A stretch of 64,000 nucleotides of DNA, from NCBI GenBank assembly GCA_949293815.1, contig CASFEZ010000005.1:1-64000 (forward strand), given 5' to 3'. Below, piece after piece: positions 57,072 to 64,000 of this stretch; positions within the stretch are counted from its first letter, which is position 1, and each line of letters starts with the position of its first letter. The DNA is from an uncultured Eubacteriales bacterium (GTDB lineage: Bacteria > Bacillota > Clostridia > Oscillospirales > Acutalibacteraceae). The translations under genes were made by a program, and so were the position numbers. The notes beneath the pieces are model-generated. The model searched no databases and was not told where the DNA came from. It worked only from the letters and a program-made list of their open reading frames with translations.

Positions 57072-58963
57072 TGCGCATCCAGCCCAACGGCCGCACGCAG
57101 AATCAGGCGTGCATCTGCGGAAGTAATATGCCCGTCGCCGTTATAATCCGCAGCCGCCAGCGCTGCGTCGTCCGAAAGCGTTTCCAGCTGCACGGAAACG
57201 CGCAGCACCAGCCGCGCATCCGCAGATGTCACCCGCGAATCGCCGTTGACATCACCCAATATGGCTTCCAGCTTCGGAATCGCTTCCCGAACAGTCTGAT
57301 GGCAGCGTGCGCAAGTGCCCTGCCGCTCCCCCTCTTCTTCCAGCGTCGGCGCTTTTACAATTTCCCATTCCGCCACATCATGTCCGTATGCGGGCGTCAC
57401 TTCGTCTGTCAGCACCAGTCCGCAGTCCCGGCAAAGGATCCGGCTGTGACCGTCGTTTTCACAGTCCGCCGTAACGACAGCAGGCGACTCTACAGGCGTA
57501 TGCGCGGCGGGCGTATCGGCGTAAACCGCCACCACTTCGCCGCAGTCTGTACAGGTCAGCACCCGCTCCCTGTCCACGGCACAGGCGGTTCGCGTTTTGG
57601 TATCCGTCTGCTCACCGGTCAAGCCCTCTTCGCGCAGAGTATTATGTAATATACTGTCCTGCACCGCGTCGATGTATGTCCAATCCGAAAACAGATGGAT
57701 ATGTGAACTCTCAAGCGGCTGGGTAAACTGCATTTTTGTTATTTCCCCGCAGATATCACAGCGGCGAATCAAAATTCCGCCCTGTTCTGCCGTTGCCGGA
57801 CGCAGCGTCTGCCAAAGGCTGTCCCGGTGCCCAGTAGGCTCGGTGACGCGCATTGCCAGCAGCTTGCCGCAATCCACGCAATAGGCGCGTTCCTCGCCGC
57901 AGGTCGAGCAGCCCGGTTCACGCACCACAACATATTCACCCATGCTGTGCTGCGGCACCTCTACGATGGCGGTGGTGGATTCCTCCGGAACGGGTTCGGT
58001 CGGCTCGGTTTCCGTCGGCTCGGTTTCCGCCGGCTCGCTTTCCGTTGGTTCCTGCGGCTCTTCTGTTATGATATCACGCACCAGGTAGCTCAAACCAATC
58101 TCGCCGTCCACGCCCTCAAATGCCTCGGCGGCGGTATACTGCCACAAATCAAAGCTGCGGGTAAAATTACAATAGTCACCAAAATCGGCAATCCAGCGGG
58201 TATATGCGTTCAATGCCGAAAAATCCATATTCTGCGAGGTCCAGTCATAGGGCAGATAAATACCCGCCTGATACCCGTTAGCCGTCATCTGCTGACAAAA
58301 TGCGGAAACCAACAGTGTATTTTCCGCCGAAGTAAGCGCTTTCTGTTCGGCGGTCGTCGGGCGGTAGAACACCGGTAGCGTAAAGCTGTCGTCCCGCTCT
58401 GCCAGCGATTGCAGCACCCATTCATACTCGCGAATAATCTGCGCGGAGTTAATGGCGGACGAGGCAAAATAAACGCCGACCGCCAATCCCGCCGCCTTTG
58501 CCGCCTCATAATTTTCCGCATAATTTGCGTCCATGGCAATCACATCCGCGTGATTGGCGCTGACGCCGAAGCGAAGCAGCACGCCGTCTACGCCCGCCGC
58601 CGCCAGGGTATTGAAATCAACCGACGAAGCGGCTGCAGTGCTGATATCGGCAATCAGGTGCGCGCATTCATATTCCTGCTGCAACTGGGCATACTGCGCA
58701 TCAAACCAGCCAAACACCCCGTTTTTGCGTGCTCTGGCCCAACCATTGACCACATCCACAATCTCGACGGGATCGCCGTTGTACAGGTAGTCAATGGCCT
58801 CTGCCTGTGATGACGGATTGGCACGAACCGTCAGCTTTTTGTCCTCGGGAATCTGAATCAGATACCGTCCGACCGGTGTATCATCGGCGGCAAAAACCGG
58901 CAAAATCACGACAAAAGCCAAAACTGCCGCAACCAGAACCGCAAGCTGTTTTTTCAACCTCAT
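57068..58963 (-). CDS. Exported GH25-like protein with SH3, CxxC repeats and type I dockerin
   Basis: 631 residues from ATG 58963 (AAGGAG 9 bp upstream). Signal peptide to about 26; bacterial SH3 domain about 32-95 (KKLTVRANPSSQAEAIDYLYNGDPVEIV, WFDAQY); GH25-type domain about 103-297; Pro/Thr/Glu linker to about 335; a region with five CxxC pairs (CSTCGEERAYCVDCG, RRCDICGE, CTDCGEVV, CRDCGLVL, CARCHQTV); dockerin about 570-631 with two duplicated calcium loops (GDVNGDSRVTSADARLVL, DYNGDGHITSADARLIL). In the GH25 part the usual catalytic D-x-E after the third strand reads VFYRPTTAEQ, so lysozyme activity is doubtful. Dockerins bind cohesins in multi-protein surface complexes; no cohesin is in the window. 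Confidence 0.85.
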   Translation of the reverse strand: MRLKKQLAVLVAAVLAFVVILPVFAADDTPVGRYLIQIPEDKKLTVRANPSSQAEAIDYLYNGDPVEIVDVVNGWARARKNGVFGWFDAQYAQLQQEYECAHLIADISTAAASSVDFNTLAAAGVDGVLLRFGVSANHADVIAMDANYAENYEAAKAAGLAVGVYFASSAINSAQIIREYEWVLQSLAERDDSFTLPVFYRPTTAEQKALTSAENTLLVSAFCQQMTANGYQAGIYLPYDWTSQNMDFSALNAYTRWIADFGDYCNFTRSFDLWQYTAAEAFEGVDGEIGLSYLVRDIITEEPQEPTESEPAETEPTETEPTEPVPEESTTAIVEVPQHSMGEYVVVREPGCSTCGEERAYCVDCGKLLAMRVTEPTGHRDSLWQTLRPATAEQGGILIRRCDICGEITKMQFTQPLESSHIHLFSDWTYIDAVQDSILHNTLREEGLTGEQTDTKTRTACAVDRERVLTCTDCGEVVAVYADTPAAHTPVESPAVVTADCENDGHSRILCRDCGLVLTDEVTPAYGHDVAEWEIVKAPTLEEEGERQGTCARCHQTVREAIPKLEAILGDVNGDSRVTSADARLVLRVSVQLETLSDDAALAAADYNGDGHITSADARLILRAAVGLDAQ

Positions 58964-59417
58964 TCTCTTCACTCCTTACCCTTTCATCTGCTTTTTACGA
59001 TTTTATCAAGCATGAGAAAATCACAGGCTGTCGAATAAATGACAAAATTTAAGCATACATGTAAATTCAGTCCGTTTTGCATATGCAGTCTACCCTTTGC
59101 CGGAAAATCCTGTATATTCAAAACTCCATGCAGTTCATCTTTTATTCTACAACCAAATAAAAAGACGCAAAACGACTTTTATTAAATCCAATTTTGAATA
59201 ATTAGCCTGACATTATCAACATTATCAACACACTTATCGACATTGGACAAATTATACAAAAAAATCACAGAAAATTTTTACCCCTGCATATCCCAAAAAA
59301 TTTCTGCATTTTTATTCATATTTTTTGAATATTTATGCAGTATATACGCTCAACTGTTTTGCATATCCGGTATGCGGCGCCCTTTATAAAAGGACGCCGC
59401 CTGCGCGCAGACAAGAT
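58964..59417. other. Long A/T-rich intergenic region with DnaA-box-like repeats
   Basis: About 450 bp without a gene. It contains TTATCAACA at 59213-59221, the same at 59222-59230, and TTATCGACA at 59234-59242, each one mismatch from the DnaA box TTATCCACA. A TGTCGAA motif (like a Spo0A box) lies near 59033. No dnaA, dnaN or other origin-linked gene is nearby, so an origin is unlikely; the sites may be regulatory or chance in A/T-rich DNA. Confidence 0.4.
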
Positions 59418-60678
59418 TCACACATCGTTGCGCGTCATATCCTCATAGCTTTCGCGGCGCACAATCAGCCGTTCTTTGCCCTCGCTTACGACCACAACAG
59501 CAGGACGGGGGACCCGGTTGTAATTGGACGCCATGGAATAATTGTATGCGCCTGTAGACAGCACCGCCAGCAAATCACCGGCTTCTACGGTCTGCACCGG
59601 GGCATTCTCCTGAATCAAATCGCCGCTTTCGCAGCATTTACCCGCAACGGTTACCACCATATCCTTCGGCTGATTCGCCTTGTTGGCGCAAAGGATTTCA
59701 TATTCCGACTGGTACAGAATATACCGGGGGTTGTCCGTCATACCGCCGTCAATGGAAACATAGGTGCGAATATTGGGAATATGTTTCACGCTGCCGACAG
59801 TATATAGGGTTACACACTCCGCCCCCACAATCGAGCGACCGGGCTCAATAAGAATAAAGGGCACCGCAAGACCCAGCGCCGCGCATTTTTCCTTGACCAC
59901 CACAGACACCCGCTTCATATAGGCGGTAAAATCCTCGGGCGCGTCCTTTTCGGTATATTTAATCCCAAAGCCGCCGCCCAAATTCAATTCGCCAAGCTCT
60001 ACGCCGGTTTTCTTTTTGATATCGGCAATAAAGGTCAGCATCACTTCCGCCGCGTGCTCAAAGAAGCCCTTTCAGCGAAAGGTTTGCATCCGCCAAAACC
60101 AGCCGAACCGCCTCCATGGCCTCGCCGGTTTCCAGAGCAAAGCCGAACTTGGAGTCGATTTGACCGGTGCGAATAAAGTTATGGGTATGGGCGTCGATGC
60201 CGGGTTTAATCCGCAAAAACAGGTTTGCCGCCTGACCGCGCTGTGCCGCCATAGCGGAAATCCGCCGCAGCTCCTCCACATTATCCGCCACTATGCGCCC
60301 CACGCCGCTCTGGAGCGCATAGGCGATTTCATCATCGGTTTTATTATTGCCGTGAAAATAAATGCGCTCGGCGGGGAAGCCTGCCTTCAGCGCCGTATAC
60401 AGCTCGCCGCCGGACACCACATCCACGCCCATGTTTTCCTGTTTGCAAATGCGGTACATCTCCAGACAGGAAAAGGCTTTGGACGCATACAGCGCAAGAC
60501 CGTTGCCATCGTAATTTTCTTCAATAGAGGAAACAAATTTGCGGCAGTTGCGGCGAATACCGTCCTCGCTGTATACCATCAGCGGAGTGCCGTAGCGCCC
60601 CGCCAGCTCTGTGGTATCCGCGCCGCTGACCGTCAAATGCCCCTTTTCATTCACACCTAAACTATCCGAAACAAACAT
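59418..60678 (-). pseudogene. lysA: Diaminopimelate decarboxylase gene broken by a small internal deletion
   Basis: Two abutting frames together cover nearly all of LysA. The first (60678 to 60058) has the PLP lysine in ALYASKAFSCLEM, GVDVVSGGELYTALKAGF and LFLRIKPGIDAHTH...IDSKFGFALE. It ends in a stop after LSLKGL, exactly where the family continues with the H-C-H-I-G-S-Q motif. The second frame picks up with FEHAAEVMLTFIADIKKKTGVELGELNLGGGFGI, and keeps ILIEPGRSIVGAE and the catalytic Cys block GKCCESGDLI. So about 25-40 bases around 60060 are missing, which removes the HxGS motif and shifts the frame. The last step of lysine synthesis would be lost unless another copy exists. An assembly error is the alternative. 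35 bp downstream of the GH2 gene. Confidence 0.85.
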
Positions 60679-60713
60679 CCTCTTTCTCTCATCCTTTCAT
60701 TCCAATATCCTGT

Positions 60714-62603
60714 TTATTCTGTCTGCGCAGCGGCAAACACATAGGAAGTGTCCTCATTTTTGCCGCGGTGCAGCACGATTTCATCTACACAGCCGTCTTC
60801 CGTTTCCGCCCGCAATGTATTATCGCCGCGTATGAGGCGCACCTCGCGGAACAGGAATACCCCGCTGCTATTTACGCCCGCCGGGTTTTTTACGGCTTTG
60901 CCGTTAACATACAGGGTTACAGCACGGCAATTGGAATAAATTTTTACAGTTACTTTTTTATCTACCCGATTGCGATACCGTTCGCCGGCAATTTTTACAA
61001 ACTTATCATCCGACCATTGGGATTTATAAAACCAGTAAGCGTCCTTTTTTGTTACGCCATCGGCGCAAATCAGACCGGAACTGAACACATCGGCATCATA
61101 CAGTTCCGCAACAAAGCTGCCGGCAATAAAATCCCGGCGGCAGATGGCGTCCCAAACCTTTTCATGATACAGTGCCTGGTATTCCTCCGAAAAATCGCCG
61201 CTCACCGGCTCCGCACTGTGATAGCGCACATCACCCGCCACACCGTATTCGGATACAAAAACGGTTTTATCCGGTCGGGCGACACGAAACTCATCCATAC
61301 AAGCAGTCAGCTCTTCCGGCTTCTGGCGGTCGCCCTCGCTTTTGCAGCCGGCTGCCTGAGCAACACAGGGTAATTCGGACACCGCATAATCATGTACATA
61401 ATCCGGGCTTACGCGTATGCGATTGATATCAAACGCGCCAATGGCTTCGTATATTTTGTTTTCCGCCCTGCGCCCCTCCGGTGTAGCCCCACCATCTGCG
61501 GCCACAAAGCAGACCGACGGATGGTTGTAATACTGCCGCGCCAATTCCACATACTGCTCAATCAGATTATCTTCGGAATCTTCATTCACAGCGTCCAAAT
61601 CCAGCGGCAGCTCACACCAAACCATAATCCCTTTCTTATCGCAAAGACGGAAGAATTTTTCCGACTGGTAATAGTTCAGCAACCGAACGGCATTGGCGCC
61701 GAGCCGGGACAGGTTGTCCAAATCCCCGGCAAAATCATCCTTTGGCGCGGTTGCGTCCTGTCCCCAGGTAACACCTTTGACCCGTACGTGGCGGCCGTTC
61801 ATCGAAAAACCATTCTGACCGTCCGCATCCAGTCTACGGAAGCCGAAATCGACTTCCTGTTCATCCAAAATCACGCCGTCACGCAGCAGCTTCGCCCTGA
61901 GCTTGTACAAATACGCCCACTGCGGTTCCGGTCGCCAAAGTACCGGATTATCAATATCAATCACAGCATTGGCATCTTTCGGCGCGGCGGCGGCAGCGCC
62001 GATGCTTGCGCCCGAAGCATCATAAACAGTAAAGCTGACAATATCATAATTGACGGGATTGGCTATTTTGGCATGCACCGCCACCCTGCCAACGCCATCG
62101 GTCACTCTGGTATTGATATAAATACCATTGGAACCGTTTTCCCCGAGCTCAAAATGGGTAACACCCGCAATGATTAAATGGACATCGCCCCATATACCGC
62201 CGAAAAATTCCGAGCCGGGCAGCAGACGGCACATATCGGAATAATCCGAATTATCCGCCACAACGGAAATCACATTGGTCTGCCCGAAAACCACCGACTT
62301 GGTAATTTCCACCCGAAAGGAGGTAAAGCCGCCCTTGTGAATGCCCACACATTTATCATTGATATATACCAGACAGACATTACTGACCCCGCCAAATTCC
62401 AAAAACAGGCGAATCGCCTGCAATTCCGCCGGAATCGGCAGTTCTTTTCGATAGATACATTTGCCCTTATACGCCCCCGCCCCTTTGGCGGGCCAGGTAT
62501 AAGGCAAATTGATTTGCAACGGGGAAACCAGGGCGTCGCTGATGTTTTCGGGCACCTGACGCGAAAACAGCCAGCCCTGATTCAAATTAAAAAGCTGTTT
62601 CAT
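60714..62603 (-). CDS. Glycoside hydrolase family 2 protein with altered acid/base motif
   Basis: 629 residues from ATG 62603, behind GGAGGGA. GH2 layout: jelly-roll sugar-binding domain (about 1-165; LPYTWPAKGAGAYKGKCIYRKELPIP), Ig-like domain (165-255), TIM barrel (about 255-545) with GVTWGQD, LGANAVRLLNYYQSEKFFRLCDKKGIMVWCELPL, and a C-terminal beta domain. The nucleophile Glu is in FVSEYG (about 452). The acid/base Glu, normally in HPS-x-x-x-W-x-x-x-NE, is missing: here HPSVCFVAADGG (361-372). The protein may therefore be inactive or use another residue. No signal peptide, so cytoplasmic. Beta-galactosidase/glucuronidase-like by fold only. Confidence 0.82.
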   Translation of the reverse strand: MKQLFNLNQGWLFSRQVPENISDALVSPLQINLPYTWPAKGAGAYKGKCIYRKELPIPAELQAIRLFLEFGGVSNVCLVYINDKCVGIHKGGFTSFRVEITKSVVFGQTNVISVVADNSDYSDMCRLLPGSEFFGGIWGDVHLIIAGVTHFELGENGSNGIYINTRVTDGVGRVAVHAKIANPVNYDIVSFTVYDASGASIGAAAAAPKDANAVIDIDNPVLWRPEPQWAYLYKLRAKLLRDGVILDEQEVDFGFRRLDADGQNGFSMNGRHVRVKGVTWGQDATAPKDDFAGDLDNLSRLGANAVRLLNYYQSEKFFRLCDKKGIMVWCELPLDLDAVNEDSEDNLIEQYVELARQYYNHPSVCFVAADGGATPEGRRAENKIYEAIGAFDINRIRVSPDYVHDYAVSELPCVAQAAGCKSEGDRQKPEELTACMDEFRVARPDKTVFVSEYGVAGDVRYHSAEPVSGDFSEEYQALYHEKVWDAICRRDFIAGSFVAELYDADVFSSGLICADGVTKKDAYWFYKSQWSDDKFVKIAGERYRNRVDKKVTVKIYSNCRAVTLYVNGKAVKNPAGVNSSGVFLFREVRLIRGDNTLRAETEDGCVDEIVLHRGKNEDTSYVFAAAQTE

Positions 62604-62724
62604 AAGCAAATCCCTCCTGTGTATCACAGCCGGAATACTTTATTTTATCATATTCGACCGGTTGTTTCAATACATCTATATGACAAAATCCAAACAAATA
62701 CGCAATGACACAAAATGCCCGTTC

Positions 62725-63717
62725 TTACGCATTGGTCTGTTTGCTGCGTCTTTTTGTCAAAACGGCAATTGTAATGACAAGCGCTGCGGCTAGCACCAGA
62801 AAAACCACCCAAAAAAGCGCTGTATTGCTCGAATTTTCACGATTGTTCACAGCCTCGGCATCGCCGATAACCAGCGTTTGTCCATCGGTGCCAAATTCAA
62901 GAATATCGGGATTTTCCATGGTCTGCTCCGTTGTCGTTTCCCCGGCGTTTTCACCGGCAGCGGTTGCACTCGGCTCAAGCACGGCCGCATTATCCCCATT
63001 GCCGAAATCCAACACGCCGTCACCGTCTCCTCCCTCCAAATCAATGCTCACACCGCCGCCTGCTGTGGTTTCGGGCTGTGTGGTCGGCGGAGCGGTTTCA
63101 TAATTTTCCGGGAATGTCATGGCAGTACCCAACGAATCCACCACCGACTGCAAATCCAGAAGCTCACTGTCGGAAGCTTCCTCGCCTTCCGCCATAAAAC
63201 GGACTTCCAGCGCCAAACCATTTGTCACCGTATGATAATAATAGGCATACAGCGCCCCTTCATACAGCACGGTATATTTGATAAACAGAACCGCCCCGGA
63301 GCGATACCGTTCCACCGCCTCCATGGAAAACCCATCGAGAGAGGTTGTGGTTTCCACCTGCTCACGAAGCAGGAGATTTAGCTGCGCAGCCGTCAGCGAA
63401 GCATAGGATGCCTGTCCATCAGCATCCTGCGCAGTAACAATCATCGACTTTTCGCCCCGCTTTTCGGTCAGCCATATACTATAGGAAAAGGCGTTCATAT
63501 AATCCGTTAAAAGCGAAGCGGAGAGTCCGCGCTTTTCCTGCAAATCCTCGTGAATCTTGTCGGGCGTGCTGACATACCAATCATCGGAAAAGGTTATGGG
63601 AATCAAAATGCCGCCAACCGATGCCGTTTGGGTTTGGCTTTCGGCAGAAGCAGTAAAAACAAAAGCAAAACAAAACAGAACCGCAAGGATTCCGCACGCT
63701 GTTTTTTTCAAAGACAT
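62725..63717 (-). CDS. Exported protein with C-terminal membrane anchor, function unknown
   Basis: 330 residues counting from ATG 63717; the TTG two codons later, better spaced from AGGTG, is also possible. Signal peptide (LKKTACGILAVLFCFAFVFTASA), a globular domain of about 190 residues (ITFSDDWYVSTPDKI, YMNAFSYSIWLTEKRGEKSMIVTAQD, ALYAYYYHTVTNGLALEVRFMAEGE), an Asp/Gly/Thr/Glu-rich stalk (about 215-295), and one C-terminal transmembrane helix with KRRSKQ at the end. So it is displayed on the cell surface and fixed by its tail. The family is not recognised. Confidence 0.65.
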   Translation of the reverse strand: MSLKKTACGILAVLFCFAFVFTASAESQTQTASVGGILIPITFSDDWYVSTPDKIHEDLQEKRGLSASLLTDYMNAFSYSIWLTEKRGEKSMIVTAQDADGQASYASLTAAQLNLLLREQVETTTSLDGFSMEAVERYRSGAVLFIKYTVLYEGALYAYYYHTVTNGLALEVRFMAEGEEASDSELLDLQSVVDSLGTAMTFPENYETAPPTTQPETTAGGGVSIDLEGGDGDGVLDFGNGDNAAVLEPSATAAGENAGETTTEQTMENPDILEFGTDGQTLVIGDAEAVNNRENSSNTALFWVVFLVLAAALVITIAVLTKRRSKQTNA

Positions 63718-63849
63718 CACCTGCTGTATTTTTCATTTTGCATCATCAGCGCCGCCGAAAAACTTTCGGCTCCATTTAACTATAGCATATCCGTTTGCGC
63801 TTGACAAGCAAAAATACAAACGCGGGCAAGCAGCCGTCTGTTGCCCGCA

Positions 63850-63886
63850 GCAAAATAAAAAATAAAGGAGAGCATCGCCCTCCTTT
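63850..63886 (-). terminator. Terminator of the right-edge gene
   Basis: On the minus strand AAAGGAG pairs with CTCCTTT over 9 nt, then ATTTTTTATTTT. A further stem, GCGGGCAA/TTGCCCGC (about 63820-63848), follows downstream. Confidence 0.75.
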
Positions 63887-63906
63887 ATCGGTTAATCAGT
63901 CCAAAA

Positions 63907-64000
63907 TTATTTAACAGAAGCCTTTCTGCGGGTAAACACAAATGCTGCGCCTGCAAGCATAAACAACCCAGCCGCAACGCCTACACCGGCATCACCGGTC
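63907..64000 (-). CDS. C-terminal end of a surface protein (TGD-type anchor), rest outside window
   Basis: About 30 codons before the TAA at 63907. The sequence TGDAGVGVAAGLFMLAGAAF followed by VFTRRKASVK is a hydrophobic helix with a short basic tail, preceded by T-G-D, as at the end of many clostridial surface proteins (sortase-like or TGD anchors). Only the end is visible, so the protein's main part and role are unknown. Confidence 0.6.
   Translation of the reverse strand, partial: TGDAGVGVAAGLFMLAGAAFVFTRRKASVK

Noticed and set aside
59213..59242. Replication origin
   Set aside because: Only three imperfect DnaA-like boxes, with no dnaA/dnaN/gidA-type neighbours and no unwinding-element pattern beyond general A/T richness.

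Overview
The window is chromosomal DNA of an anaerobic, low-to-moderate G+C Gram-positive bacterium, most likely a Clostridia member of the Oscillospiraceae/Ruminococcaceae type. The evidence is a flavodiiron protein with two rubredoxin-type partners (strict anaerobe), HPr kinase, a T-box leader, a CIRCE operator, DivIVA-like and WhiA proteins, BspA-type leucine-rich surface protein, a type I dockerin, energy-coupling-factor S component, many sigma-A promoters (TTGACA/17/TATAAT) and frequent TTG starts preceded by strong ribosome binding sites. No outer-membrane or respiratory-chain genes are visible. The gene calls rest on reading frames, motifs and ribosome binding sites read by eye; no database search was possible.

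Layout. 1-5.1 kb: edge of a BspA-like surface protein, a lipoprotein hydrolase, and a cassette of a 20-residue DxDGDGxCD repeat protein, an ECF sigma factor and an RsgI-like anti-sigma. 5.3 kb: tRNA-Leu(CAG). 5.6-9.7 kb: tsaE-tsaB-rpiB-phosphoesterase operon divergent from rodA. 9.8-17.7 kb: pcrA, a DivIVA-like protein, an alpha/beta hydrolase, a YhhN-family membrane protein, a HAD phosphatase coupled to a deoxyhypusine-synthase-like protein, and an ECF S component. 17.8-26.2 kb (minus strand): GPH sugar transporter, exported phosphoesterase, SH3 protein, and topoisomerase IV-like parC/parE. 26.4-29.5 kb: secG, tRNA-Lys(TTT), a decayed prophage fragment carrying a MuF-type head protein/effector with a putative immunity gene, then rpsI-rplM. 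29.6-34.8 kb: TtcA-like and NUDIX proteins, a solitary 5S rRNA gene, a flavin reductase-like protein, a large membrane-anchored helical protein, and a VanY carboxypeptidase.

34.9-42.9 kb (minus): AbrB/RelE-type toxin-antitoxin pair, then hprK-glk-murB-whiA-mreB-like-recD2. 43-49.8 kb: ferritin-like protein, GNAT enzyme behind an apparent terminator, a MITE-like element, flavodiiron protein and rubredoxin, second GPH transporter, CIRCE-controlled hsp20, tRNA-Gln(CTG), a flavin-reductase/rubredoxin fusion, and a REPIN-like inverted pair. 49.8-54.1 kb: T-box-controlled nadD-yqeK-rsfS-leuS. 54.2-64 kb (minus): ECF sigma/anti-sigma with a small exported protein, RluA-type pseudouridine synthase, a dockerin-bearing degenerate GH25 protein, a lysA gene broken by an internal deletion, a GH2 protein lacking its usual acid/base glutamate, and two exported proteins at the right edge.

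How the parts work together: one set serves cell envelope growth (rodA, murB, mreB-like, VanY, DivIVA-like), one serves translation and tRNA modification (tsaB/E, leuS, rsfS, rluA-type, ttcA-like, ribosomal proteins, three tRNAs, 5S), one serves oxygen/NO defence (flavodiiron, rubredoxin, flavin reductase-rubredoxin), and two sigma/anti-sigma pairs sit beside exported proteins. The most unusual items are the repeat protein/ECF sigma/RsgI-like cassette, the deoxyhypusine-synthase-like protein without the expected lysine, the prophage effector remnant, the degenerate GH25 and GH2 enzymes, and the REPIN- and MITE-like repeats.
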